This document shows positions 17,228 through 25,637 of a stretch of 64,000 bases of DNA, in pieces (the stretch's first letter is position 1; each line of letters starts with the position of its first letter). Source of the DNA: Laceyella sacchari. GTDB lineage: Bacteria > Bacillota > Bacilli > Thermoactinomycetales > Thermoactinomycetaceae. Location: assembly GCF_004343255.1 (NCBI RefSeq), contig NZ_SMDD01000002.1:616001-680000 (forward strand), written 5' to 3'. Made by a program: the position numbers and the translations under genes. Under the pieces are notes generated by a model. The model was not told the DNA's origin, did no database searches, and saw nothing but the letters and a program-made list of their open reading frames with translations.

Positions 17228-19252
17228 ATGAAGTGGTTGAAGGAAAAGTTGGCCACAGGACAAATCGGCTTTCGAGACCTTCAGTCCTTATGGAGTCAAA
17301 AACCGATGCGGTTGGCACTCATGGGCATCCTTGCCATTCCATTGGTCTATAGTTTGATCTATCTCAAAGCGTTTTACGATCCTTATGAGAATATGCAATA
17401 TCTGCCCGTAGCCGTTGTAAACGAAGACCGCGGTGTAGTCAAAGACGGAGAGCGGATTGATATTGGCGATGAGTTGCGGAAGAAGTTGAGCGAAGACTCC
17501 AAGGTGAAGTGGGAATTTGTGTCTCGGGATCAGATGATGAAAGGGTTCAGAGAGGAACGGTATTACATCGGCATTGTGATTCCGAAGGATTTATCCCAAA
17601 AAGCCGTGTCGCTCGACAGCCCCAAACCACTCAAAGGACAGTTGGAGTACTATGTGGATGAAAGCACCAACTACCTGTCCGGAAAAATTGGGGAATCCCT
17701 GCGGCGCGAGTTGGAGATCTCGCTGGAAGAAAACTTGACTGAAGCCTATGCAGAAGAGATTTTTGGTTCGATCGCCCAGTCTACGCGGGACTTGGACAAA
17801 GCGGCCAAGGGCGCGGCAGAGTTGCGCGACGGCACCAGCAAAGCCCTGTCGGCTAGCGGCCAGTTGGCGGCGGCGCTGGGCAAATTGGAAGACGGGTTGT
17901 CGCAAATCACCAGCGGGTTGCAATTAGCTTCTGGCAAAGTAGATGCGACCAAAGTGAAGGTAGCGCAAGCAATGCCGTATTTGGAAGCTGCAGACCGGGT
18001 ATTGAGCCGATTGGAGCAAGTGCTGAACCAACCTTTGGGTGAGACGGGTCGGCACATGGCCGATTGGGTAAGCCAATTGCGCTCCAGTCAATCGAACCTG
18101 GCACAATCAGGGGTTCAACTGGATCGCTCACAGGCTGCGTTAAATCGTCTGTTGGCGCGTCATCCCGAGCTTGCCGGTGATAAAGATATAGAAGCCATCC
18201 GCTCGGCGCTGGGGAATGCGGAAGGGTTGCAAGGACAGAGCCATCAAAAGATCGGGCAACTCGCTATTCAAGCGCCGGGGATCAAAGATAAGTTGGATCG
18301 GTTGGAACAGGCACGCCAACAGGTCGTAAATGAAGGGAAAGTACGTGAGCTGCATGCCAAAGTGAAGCAAGTGCAAAAAGATTTGAATCAAATCAATGTG
18401 CTTGCGTCAGGACTGAATCAGTTGGAAAATGGAGCGAATAAAGCCCTGTCAGGTACGCGCCAGATTCATGACGGGCAAAACGCCCTGCGAGACGGCCTGA
18501 AGAAAATCCACGCTGGCCAAGCTGAATTGGCGAAAGGGCTGAAAGAAGGTGTGACCAACGCCCAAGAGAAGCTCAAAGGCGTTGAACTCAAGGAAAATAT
18601 GTTGGCTGATCCGATTGTGGTCAAAGAGAAGAATTTCCATGCTGTTCCCAACTACGCAACCGGTTTTGCGCCATACTTCATCTCCCTGTCATTATGGGTG
18701 GGAGCGATGTTGCTGTTTACGGTCGTCGACCTGTACCGCGCGATCAAGCGCCCCGGTGGAGAGCCGCTCAGCTTGGCGACCGGTGGCTTGATCGGCTCGG
18801 CACAAGCAGTCATCTTGTGTGGGATATTGCTTGTCGCCCTTAATCTTCAGCCGAAATTGACCGGATGGCTGTATCTGTTTACGATCATCATGGCGTTTAC
18901 GTTTATTGCCATCAACCAGATGCTGGTTGCGCTCTTTGGCAATGTAGGCCGCTTTTTGGCCATCATTGTGCTGATGTTGCAACTTGCTTCCAGTGGCGGT
19001 TCGTATCCGGTGGAATTGCTACCTGAGTTTTTCAAGGCGCTACACCCTTATCTGCCGATGACGTACACGATTCACGGCCTCAGAGCGATCCTGTCCAATG
19101 GAAATGTGCAAGCGGTGTTGCATGACACCGGGATATTGCTCGGGTTCATGGCCGGGGCATACATGGTGACGCAAACCTTCCTTCTGGTTGTGCGACCATG
19201 GATGCAAAGCCTGTCTGCCAAATTGAAAACCAGAATGGCACAATCAAGCTGA
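17228..19252 (+). CDS. YhgE/Pip domain membrane protein
   Basis: A 674-residue protein with the Pip/YhgE plan: one membrane helix near the N terminus (LALMGILAIPLVYSLIYL), a long extracellular region (about residues 45-480), and a cluster of about five helices at the C terminus, as in ABC-2 permeases. The extracellular part is rich in LxxGxxxLxxGL heptad-like repeats, suggesting a long coiled coil. The family includes phage receptors and ESX/type VII-linked proteins; its transport role is unproven. GGAGGAGG supports ATG 17228. It is paired with the TetR gene. Confidence 0.88.
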   Translation: MKWLKEKLATGQIGFRDLQSLWSQKPMRLALMGILAIPLVYSLIYLKAFYDPYENMQYLPVAVVNEDRGVVKDGERIDIGDELRKKLSEDSKVKWEFVSRDQMMKGFREERYYIGIVIPKDLSQKAVSLDSPKPLKGQLEYYVDESTNYLSGKIGESLRRELEISLEENLTEAYAEEIFGSIAQSTRDLDKAAKGAAELRDGTSKALSASGQLAAALGKLEDGLSQITSGLQLASGKVDATKVKVAQAMPYLEAADRVLSRLEQVLNQPLGETGRHMADWVSQLRSSQSNLAQSGVQLDRSQAALNRLLARHPELAGDKDIEAIRSALGNAEGLQGQSHQKIGQLAIQAPGIKDKLDRLEQARQQVVNEGKVRELHAKVKQVQKDLNQINVLASGLNQLENGANKALSGTRQIHDGQNALRDGLKKIHAGQAELAKGLKEGVTNAQEKLKGVELKENMLADPIVVKEKNFHAVPNYATGFAPYFISLSLWVGAMLLFTVVDLYRAIKRPGGEPLSLATGGLIGSAQAVILCGILLVALNLQPKLTGWLYLFTIIMAFTFIAINQMLVALFGNVGRFLAIIVLMLQLASSGGSYPVELLPEFFKALHPYLPMTYTIHGLRAILSNGNVQAVLHDTGILLGFMAGAYMVTQTFLLVVRPWMQSLSAKLKTRMAQSS

Positions 19253-19261
19253 TGCTGTACA

Positions 19262-19303
19262 AAAGCCGTTTTAACTCCGATTTGGGGTAAAACGGCTTTT
19301 TTG
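19262..19303 (+). terminator. Terminator of the YhgE/Pip gene
   Basis: AAAGCCGTTTTA (19262-19273) pairs with TAAAACGGCTTT (19288-19299) and is followed by more T. Confidence 0.85.
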
Positions 19304-19319
19304 TTGCACACAGCTACAC

Positions 19320-19931
19320 TCAGGGTTGTGAAAGAGTGGAAATCGCTTCTCGTACCGCATCGACGAAGGTGTGGAAGCGTGGAGTGGGCCGTTTACGCCC
19401 TGCAAGCCCGCTTCCTTGGAAAAAGGTGCGGCGGAGTCCGCTGGTCAACTCCAGTTGCACCCCTTGCTTGCACCGACCGCGGTTGACGATGTTCTCCGGT
19501 TCTTTTCCGCCCAGGCGGGGAGGGGGATCGATAGCGGTGAATCCTTGCTGGGCCAGGCATTTTTTTATTTGTTGCCGCCACGTTTCATCCAATCCGCCTA
19601 CATACACCTTTTCCTCGTTTCCTGCCGCTCCGTGCAGGGTGAGAATCCGTTCACACTGGCCCGCCAACAGGATAGCCAAGGGCTCATCAAAGCGAGTGGA
19701 TGTCAGGTGCAGACAGTGGTTGCCCCGTGGTTTGTCACCACTGAACAGATAACAACTCCAGTCTCTGCCGGCGATTGCTAGGGCCAACTCACTCGTTCCT
19801 GTTTCGATTCCGCCGCCATGGATGGCAAACACGCCGAGTTGAGGCGAACGGACATGAAGGTGAATGGAGTAATCTTTTCCCACTTGTTCATGGCGGGATA
19901 AATCCTTGTAATTGACATAACGATCTTTCAT
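19320..19931 (-). CDS. Poly-gamma-glutamate hydrolase family protein (DUF867/YjqB-like)
   Basis: This 203-residue protein has the family core FAIHGGGIETGTSELA and LTLHGAAGNEEKVYVGG, whose His residues are probable zinc ligands. Members include phage PghP, which cleaves poly-gamma-glutamate capsule, and B. subtilis YjqB and YmaC. No signal peptide is visible, so it may act in the cytoplasm or be released by lysis. AAAAGGAG stands seven bases before ATG 19931. It converges on the YhgE/Pip gene and is divergent from znuA. Confidence 0.82.
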   Translation of the reverse strand: MKDRYVNYKDLSRHEQVGKDYSIHLHVRSPQLGVFAIHGGGIETGTSELALAIAGRDWSCYLFSGDKPRGNHCLHLTSTRFDEPLAILLAGQCERILTLHGAAGNEEKVYVGGLDETWRQQIKKCLAQQGFTAIDPPPRLGGKEPENIVNRGRCKQGVQLELTSGLRRTFFQGSGLAGRKRPTPRFHTFVDAVREAISTLSQP

Positions 19932-20126
19932 GACTCGCTCCTTTTAAGCAGGATTGTTCACCGGACTTCCGGCGTTTTCCCCGTTCAAAGACGGAAACCG
20001 CCGTTAATTCTAGATGGAGAAGGATAAACTAAGATAGATACAAGAGATCAGACAACCAGAAAAGGGGATAGGTGAACCGCCTGGCTTAGAACAGAACATG
20101 TAGAACCCTCATTCCCCCTACTGGTC

Positions 20127-20147
20127 AAATCGTAATATTTACGATTT
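20127..20147 (+). promoter_or_regulatory. Zur box
   Basis: AAATCGTAA and TTACGATTT form a 21-base inverted repeat that fits the B. subtilis Zur consensus. It overlaps the -35 hexamer of the znu promoter, so zinc-loaded Zur would block RNA polymerase. Confidence 0.9.
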
Positions 20148-20173
20148 ACAAGTTTGACAGCTGGGGCTATAAT
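20145..20173 (+). promoter_or_regulatory. Promoter of the znuACB-zur operon
   Basis: TTTACA (20145-20150), 17 bases, TATAAT (20168-20173). A nearby TTGACA at 20154 is only eight bases from the -10 and cannot be the -35. Confidence 0.8.
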
Positions 20174-20223
20174 GAGTAGTAGAATCTTATGAAACGAAAT
20201 CAATCTATTGTAGGTGATTAGAA

Positions 20224-21180
20224 GTGAACAAAGGGTTGATTTTTCTTGCGGCAATATTGCTGCTGTTGACTGGGTGCCAGCCAGGTAATGCCGCAAATCC
20301 ATCAAGCAACGACCCCGGCAAGTTACAAGTATATACCAGTTTATTTCCGTTTGAGGATTTTGCCAAAAAAATTGGTGGCGACCATGTGCAAGTTACCAAC
20401 TTGATTCCGCCTGGCGTAGAGTCACATGATTTTGAATTGACGGCAAGGGACATGACTGCCCTCAGCCATGCTGACTTGTTTATTTACAATGGTGCTGGCA
20501 TGGAAGCGTGGGCTGAAAAGGCCGCAAAAAATTTGGATACCAAGCGGACATTGGTGGTGGAGACGACCAAGAAGCTGCCTCTGTTGAAAAGAGAAGAGCA
20601 TGGTGATCAACATCATGGGAAAGACCACGGTGATCAGCACGACCATGGCGACATCGATCCGCATGCCTGGTTGGATCCTGCTTTAGCCAAAAAACAAGCG
20701 GAAGCGATCCGTGATGCGTTGATTAAGAAAGATGCCAAGCATGCAGCGGATTACCGCAAAAACTTTGAACAAGTGGCGGCGGAGTTGGACAAACTGGACA
20801 ATGAGTTTCAATCCATGGTCAAACAAGCGCCGAAGAAAGAGTTTGCCGTTTCCCACGCCGCTTTTGGATATTTGGCGCATCGTTATGGCTTGAAGCAGAT
20901 GGCGATCAGCGGATTGTCTCCCTCCGATGAACCGAGCCCGCAAGAATTGAAGCGCATCATTGAAGAAGTACGTGAACATGACATTCAGGTGATCTTGTTT
21001 GAGACCCTGGTAAGTAGTAAAATTGCGGAAGTGGTAAAACGGGAGGTCAAAGCGGAAGCGCTTGTCCTCAACCCATTGGAAGGTTTAACAGAGGAGGAAA
21101 AGGCCCAAGGCATGGATTATTTCCAAGTGATGCGTAAGAATAAGGAGCATCTTGCCAAAGCGCTGGGCGTGACCCAATGA
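20224..21180 (+). CDS. znuA: Zinc ABC transporter substrate-binding lipoprotein
   Basis: This 318-residue zinc-binding lipoprotein has the lipobox LLTGC near residue 18. It is a cluster A-I metal-binding protein, with LIPPGVESHDFELTARD and YNGAGMEAW. It carries a His- and Asp-rich loop (about residues 123-146, with repeats such as GDQHHGKDHGDQHDHGD) typical of ZnuA rather than manganese receptors. The GTG start at 20224 has AGGTGA ahead of it. Its stop overlaps the znuC start by four bases. Expression should rise when zinc is short, through the Zur box upstream. Confidence 0.93.
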   Translation: MNKGLIFLAAILLLLTGCQPGNAANPSSNDPGKLQVYTSLFPFEDFAKKIGGDHVQVTNLIPPGVESHDFELTARDMTALSHADLFIYNGAGMEAWAEKAAKNLDTKRTLVVETTKKLPLLKREEHGDQHHGKDHGDQHDHGDIDPHAWLDPALAKKQAEAIRDALIKKDAKHAADYRKNFEQVAAELDKLDNEFQSMVKQAPKKEFAVSHAAFGYLAHRYGLKQMAISGLSPSDEPSPQELKRIIEEVREHDIQVILFETLVSSKIAEVVKREVKAEALVLNPLEGLTEEEKAQGMDYFQVMRKNKEHLAKALGVTQ

Positions 21181-21935
21181 AAGAACATGTGATTGAGATT
21201 AAAAATCTGCATTTTTCATATGAAGAGCAACCGGTTTTGGACGGGATCAATCTGGTGCTTGACCGCGGGCAATTCCTTGGCTTGGTGGGCCCCAACGGCT
21301 CTGGCAAATCGACGCTGATCAAATGCGTATTGGGCATGTTGAAGCCGGAGCGCGGGGAGATTCGCCTATTTGGCCAGCCTGTGCGCCATGCCCGATTGGG
21401 AGGCCGTATCGGCTATGTGTCACAAAAGGCGAACAGTTTCAATCTGGGCTTTCCGGCTACGGTCAAAGAAGTGGTCGCTTCCGGTTTGTACGGGCAACTT
21501 GGACTGCTGCGCCGGATGGGTCGTTCAGAATGGAGGAAGGTGGATCAAGCGATTGCCAAGGTTGGGCTTAGTGCGTTCCGTGACCGCAATATTGGCAAGC
21601 TATCGGGCGGGCAACAACAACGGGCATTTATCGCCAGAGCTTTGGTGGCCGATCCGGATCTGCTTATTTTGGATGAGCCAACGGTGGGGGTAGACGCAAA
21701 GTCGACCGAACAATTTTATGCGTTGTTGACGGAGTTGCATCGCCATCATGGCTTGACGTTGCTCTTGGTCACGCATGACATCGGCGTGTTGTCCACTTCT
21801 GTAGATCAAGTCGCCTGTTTAAATAAGCGTTTGTTTTTCCACGGTGACCCGGACGAATTTGCCCAACGGGAACAGGAGATTTTGACTCAAGCCTATGGGC
21901 ATGACATACAAGTCGTCAGTCACCATCACCATTAA
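21177..21935 (+). CDS. znuC: Zinc ABC transporter ATP-binding protein
   Basis: A 252-residue ABC ATPase with Walker A GPNGSGKST, the Q-loop region YVSQK, the signature LSGGQQQRAFIARAL and Walker B LLILDEPTVGVD. It powers zinc import through ZnuB. The chain ends in HHHH, which may bind zinc or simply be a chance tail. The ATG overlaps the znuA stop (ATGA), a sign of translational coupling. Confidence 0.93.
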   Translation: MKEHVIEIKNLHFSYEEQPVLDGINLVLDRGQFLGLVGPNGSGKSTLIKCVLGMLKPERGEIRLFGQPVRHARLGGRIGYVSQKANSFNLGFPATVKEVVASGLYGQLGLLRRMGRSEWRKVDQAIAKVGLSAFRDRNIGKLSGGQQQRAFIARALVADPDLLILDEPTVGVDAKSTEQFYALLTELHRHHGLTLLLVTHDIGVLSTSVDQVACLNKRLFFHGDPDEFAQREQEILTQAYGHDIQVVSHHHH

Positions 21936-21962
21936 GACAGAGTGAGATGGGAGGGAGGCGCC

Positions 21963-21992
21963 ATGTTTTGGGGCGCCCTTTCGTATGTTTGA
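21963..21992 (+). CDS. Possible nine-residue leader peptide before znuB
   Basis: A strong ribosome site (GGGAGGGAGG, 21949-21958) stands before an ATG that encodes only MFWGALSYV. Its stop (21990-21992) overlaps the znuB start (ATG 21985). Two copies of the self-complementary GGCGCC (21957-21962 and 21972-21977) can pair and enclose this ATG in the loop. znuB itself has no other ribosome site, so its translation may depend on ribosomes finishing this peptide. Confidence 0.45.
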   Translation: MFWGALSYV

Positions 21993-22839
21993 TTTGCTGA
22001 TCCAATATGAGTGGATGAGAAATGCCCTGTACGCGGGCGTGATTATCGGTTTTATTTCACCCTTGGTGGGGGTGTATTTGGTGGTGCGCCGCCTATCCCT
22101 CATTGCTGATGCGTTGGCGCATGTTACGTTATCGGGTGTGGCGGCCGGTTTGCTGTTGCAAAAAGAAATCGCCTGGTTCCAAGGGGTAAATCCCCTATAC
22201 ACGGGCATGTTTTTTTCTTTGGCGGGATCGATGTTTGTTGAGAAGGTGCGCAGTTTATATCGATCTTATCAGGAGCTTGCCATTCCGATTCTTTTGTCTG
22301 GGGGGATCGGTCTGGGAGTGGTGCTGATCAGCGCGGCTGACGGATTTAATGTGGATATTGCGGGCTATTTGTTTGGTAGCATCCTGGCCGTGGATGAGGG
22401 CGAGTTAACCCTGATCGCGGGGATCGGCGTACTGGTTGTCTTGTTTTTCCTCTTTTTTTACAAAGAGATGTTCGCTTTATCTTTTGATGAGGAGCATGCC
22501 GTGTTGACGGGGATTTCGCGCAAAATCATCAATCTGTTGTTCATGCTGGTCGTAGCGCTGGTGATCGCCGCTTCGATCCGTGTGGTGGGGATTTTGCTGG
22601 TGTCGGCCCTGATGACGATCCCTGTCGCCGCCAGCCTGCAATTTACCAACAGCTTCCGCCAGACATTGATCTGGTCTGTAGTCTTCTCCCAATTGGCCGT
22701 GTTCAGCGGGTTATTCGCCGCATATTATCTCGACTGGGCCTCTGGGGGAACGATTGTCCTCGTTTCGGTGGCGATTCTGTTGCTGATCTTGGCAGTGAAG
22801 AGAATCGTTCGCATTTTCCGTCGCAACCCAGTATCATAG
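21985..22839 (+). CDS. znuB: Zinc ABC transporter permease
   Basis: A 284-residue ABC-3 family permease with about eight to nine membrane helices. The opening (YEWMRNALYAGVIIGFISPLVG) and VVRRLSLIADALAHVTLSG are typical, and the latter is the loop that contacts the ATPase. It forms the membrane channel for zinc brought by ZnuA. The start is fixed by family alignment from memory, not by its own ribosome site, which belongs to a short upstream frame. Confidence 0.92.
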   Translation: MFDLLIQYEWMRNALYAGVIIGFISPLVGVYLVVRRLSLIADALAHVTLSGVAAGLLLQKEIAWFQGVNPLYTGMFFSLAGSMFVEKVRSLYRSYQELAIPILLSGGIGLGVVLISAADGFNVDIAGYLFGSILAVDEGELTLIAGIGVLVVLFFLFFYKEMFALSFDEEHAVLTGISRKIINLLFMLVVALVIAASIRVVGILLVSALMTIPVAASLQFTNSFRQTLIWSVVFSQLAVFSGLFAAYYLDWASGGTIVLVSVAILLLILAVKRIVRIFRRNPVS

Positions 22840-22874
22840 AAAAGTAAGGACCAGGCGATATAGGAGCGATAGCG

Positions 22875-23303
22875 ATGGATATCAAACAAGCGCTTAATCT
22901 GTTGAAACAAAACGGATACAAGTATACCGGCAAGCGGGAAATGATGGTGCAGCTCTTCTTTGAAGAAGGACGTTACTTGACGGCCAAAGAAGTTTTGGAT
23001 TTGATGCAGAAAGATTATCCAGGTCTTAGCTTTGATACTGTGTATCGTAACTTGGCCTTGTTTGAGCAGTTGGGGATTGTCGAAGGGACGGAATGGAATG
23101 GCGAGCGGCGCTATCGCATTCATTGCGGGGGCGATTCGCACCATCACCATATCATATGCACTGAATGCGGTCGCACGCGCGCGATTGAACTCTGTCCCAT
23201 GAAGGCGATTTTTGGCCAACCGGAGAATTTTGAGATCACCGGCCACAAGTTTGAGATATATGGCATATGCGTGGAGTGCAAAGAATACGAGAAAAATGCG
23301 TAA
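22875..23303 (+). CDS. zur: Fur-family zinc uptake regulator
   Basis: A 142-residue Fur-family repressor with a winged helix (FDTVYRNLALFEQLGIV) and the metal sites HHHHIICTECGRT and IYGICVECKEYE. The two CxxC pairs form the structural zinc site. It lies 35 bases after znuB in the same operon as the zinc transporter, downstream of a Zur box, which marks it as Zur rather than Fur or PerR and implies self-repression. AGGAGCG stands before ATG 22875. Confidence 0.92.
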   Translation: MDIKQALNLLKQNGYKYTGKREMMVQLFFEEGRYLTAKEVLDLMQKDYPGLSFDTVYRNLALFEQLGIVEGTEWNGERRYRIHCGGDSHHHHIICTECGRTRAIELCPMKAIFGQPENFEITGHKFEIYGICVECKEYEKNA

Positions 23304-23372
23304 CATCTGGTTCCATACGGCTGATCGCCCTGCTTTCCCGGGCCGGGGAACGAACAGACACAATCGACGCAT

Positions 23373-23420
23373 GATTGAGGCATGTCCACCCTTGTCGAGG
23401 GGAGCGGCATGTTTTTTTTG
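23373..23420 (+). terminator. Probable terminator of the znu-zur operon
   Basis: An imperfect stem (CATG with CATG, CCC with GGG) around GTCG ends in T8. It is weaker than the others here. The rest of the gap 23304-23612 shows no gene. Confidence 0.5.
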
Positions 23421-23612
23421 ACGTCTGGTATGTATCCGTTCTTTCCTCCGGCAAATTGTTCTTGGTGAAAAGGAAAAAGGTAACCATTGTAGAAATTAAC
23501 AATTCGCCCTGGTGGACGCAAAGGTCATGGCACGGTGAATATTTCCAGGGAAATAAACATAATGGCTTGGCAAACGCTTGGTATCTGAATATTCGGATCG
23601 AGGTGGCCGGAG

Positions 23613-24974
23613 ATGAAAATAAAGGAACATATGGAAGGAAAGCGGTTGTTGCAAGCCTGCGATTATGTGATGGATTATGGGAAACAGGTTGCTGACCAGG
23701 TTGCTTGTGCGATTTTAGGCCAGTCGCATTATCTGTCGCGCCTTGATAACAATCAGATTGTGCAACATGTACGCAAACGTGAGTTGCAATTGGTCGTGCG
23801 GGTTATATTGGATGGCCGGTTGGGCATGGCCTCTTGCAATCAGTTGGATGAGGACACCCTGCGGATGACGGTGGAACATGCGGTGCGATTGAGTCAATAT
23901 GCGGATGTTCAGCACTTGCGGACGAGCTTCGTCAAGCCGGAGCCGATCCCTCAAATCATCGGCTTTGACGAGGCGACAGAGCAAGTGTCACCGTTGGAAA
24001 TGGCCAAAAAGGTGTATGTCATTGCGGAAGCGGCTAAAGCGAAGGGACTGATCGGCGCCGGTTCTTGCCAGGTCTCCATCCAAGATCATGCCGTTGTGAA
24101 CTCAAAGGGCGTCCGTCTTTATGGACGGCGTAGCAAAGCGGAATTACATGCGGTTGTGACCGGGGAATCCGGCTCGGGATACGACTCGGACACCAAGCGT
24201 TCTTTCTATGAGCTGGAGGCGGAGCGTGTGGCGGAAACAGCCAGAAACAAGTGCTTGGCGAGCCGTCATCCAATCGTGGTGCAGCCGGGGACGTATCAAG
24301 TATTGCTGGAACCCAAAGCGGTGGCCGATCTGGTGACCAATTGGGCTTGCTACAGCTTTAACCCCGTTCTTTATCATGAAGGACGCAGCTTCGCTTCTAC
24401 GCGTATGGGTGAACCGTATCTGTCTCCACTGTTGACCATCAAGGAAAATCCACTGGACGAGACGGGGTTGCCTTTTCCTTTCGATTGGGAAGGGCAGGCG
24501 AGGCGGCCTGTCACCTTGGTTGACCGGGGCAGAATTAGCGGCATGGTCTACGACGATTGGACGGCGCGGAAAGTGGGAACCCAGTCAACGGGCAGCGCTG
24601 TATTTCCCCTTGAAGATATGCGGGGAGTGGCACCTTCTTTCTTGGAAGTCGAAGCCGGGACCTGCTCATATGAAGAGTTGATTAAACGCATGGACAAAGG
24701 AATCGTGGTGACTCGATTCGATTATTTGGCCACTGTCCATCCCAAAGAGACGGTCATGACGGGAATCACCCGGGACGGCACCTTCCTCGTTGAAAAGGGA
24801 AAAGTGGTGGCGCCAATCAAGGACTTGTGCATGAGGGAGAGCGTCGTTCAAGCTTTGCAACGGATTGTGGCAGTAGGGCGAGAAAGCCGAATGATCAGCC
24901 ATGCGCGGGGATATTGCCGCACGCCCGCGCTTTTGATCGACCGGTTTCGGTTTACTGATACGGCTGATCACTGA
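23613..24974 (+). CDS. TldD/PmbA (TldE-like) family protein
   Basis: A 453-residue protein of the TldD/TldE family, which in other bacteria cleaves small peptides such as microcin B17 precursors. The C-terminal block VVTRFDYLATVHPKETVMTG and ITRDGTFLVEKGKVVAPIKDL is diagnostic. I see no HExxxH zinc motif, so it resembles TldE/PmbA, the partner subunit, more than the catalytic TldD. No TldD gene is nearby. GAGGTGG precedes ATG 23613 by six bases. It is read toward tadA but has 61 bases of gap to it. Confidence 0.85.
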   Translation: MKIKEHMEGKRLLQACDYVMDYGKQVADQVACAILGQSHYLSRLDNNQIVQHVRKRELQLVVRVILDGRLGMASCNQLDEDTLRMTVEHAVRLSQYADVQHLRTSFVKPEPIPQIIGFDEATEQVSPLEMAKKVYVIAEAAKAKGLIGAGSCQVSIQDHAVVNSKGVRLYGRRSKAELHAVVTGESGSGYDSDTKRSFYELEAERVAETARNKCLASRHPIVVQPGTYQVLLEPKAVADLVTNWACYSFNPVLYHEGRSFASTRMGEPYLSPLLTIKENPLDETGLPFPFDWEGQARRPVTLVDRGRISGMVYDDWTARKVGTQSTGSAVFPLEDMRGVAPSFLEVEAGTCSYEELIKRMDKGIVVTRFDYLATVHPKETVMTGITRDGTFLVEKGKVVAPIKDLCMRESVVQALQRIVAVGRESRMISHARGYCRTPALLIDRFRFTDTADH

Positions 24975-25035
24975 TGGAGTCGGGAGACCTGACAAGGTTC
25001 CATGTGTTATAATCGCCGCAGAGGTGAATAGCGCA

Positions 25036-25527
25036 TTGGAACATGAACATTGGATGGATGAAGCATTGCAGGAAGCCAAAAAAGCTGAAGCGATTGGGGA
25101 AGTCCCGATTGGGGCGGTTATTGTCAAAGATGGGGAAGTGATTGGCAGAGGTTACAACTTGCGTGAGACGCAACACGATCCCACCGCCCATGCAGAGATG
25201 ATTGCCATTCGTCAAGCGGCGGAGCGCGTGGGAGGATGGCGACTGAATGACTGTGATCTCTATGTTACGTTGGAACCGTGTCCCATGTGTGCGGGGGCGA
25301 TTCTGCAAGCACGCATCAGACGGGTGATATATGGAACGGAGGACCCCAAAGCGGGTTGTGCCGGTACGTTGATGAATATATTGACGGATGGACGGTTTAA
25401 CCACCAGACAGAAGTGATCTCAGGTATAAGGAAAGATGCTTGCGGCGCCATTCTGACCGAATTTTTTCGGGCGCTCCGCCGGCGGAACAAAGAGAGAAAG
25501 CGACAACGGCAACAGGAAACCTCTTAA
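25036..25527 (+). CDS. tadA: tRNA-specific adenosine deaminase
   Basis: This 163-residue enzyme converts the wobble adenosine of tRNA-Arg(ACG) to inosine. The cytidine-deaminase zinc site is complete: HAEMIAI (His, catalytic Glu) and EPCPMCAGAI (two Cys). GAGGTGA at 25021-25027 fits TTG 25036 at eight bases; the GTG at 25024 lies inside that site. In B. subtilis tadA is next to the SRP RNA and dnaX, whereas here those lie 33 kb further on. A terminator overlaps the stop codon. Confidence 0.95.
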   Translation: MEHEHWMDEALQEAKKAEAIGEVPIGAVIVKDGEVIGRGYNLRETQHDPTAHAEMIAIRQAAERVGGWRLNDCDLYVTLEPCPMCAGAILQARIRRVIYGTEDPKAGCAGTLMNILTDGRFNHQTEVISGIRKDACGAILTEFFRALRRRNKERKRQRQQETS

Positions 25528-25552
25528 GCGGAACAAGAGGTTTCCTGTTTTT
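25511..25552 (+). terminator. Terminator of tadA
   Basis: AACAGGAAACCTCTT (25511-25525) pairs with AAGAGGTTTCCTGTT (25535-25549), then more T. The first arm lies inside the last codons of tadA. Confidence 0.9.
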
Positions 25553-25574
25553 CAGTTTGCGGGAATCAATAATG

Positions 25575-25603
25575 TTAGATTATTCGGATGATTCGTGTAT
25601 AAT
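25575..25603 (+). promoter_or_regulatory. Predicted promoter of the GlnJ/GlnL-like operon
   Basis: TTAGAT (25575-25580), 17 bases, TATAAT (25598-25603), about 35 bases before the kinase start. The -35 is weak. Confidence 0.5.
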
Positions 25604-25637
25604 GTGTTTGCGTCTGTATGTGAGGAGGTGGATAAGC

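Noticed and set aside
20154..20173. Perfect TTGACA near the znu -10
   Set aside because: It is only eight bases from TATAAT. TTTACA at 20145, 17 bases away, is the proper -35.
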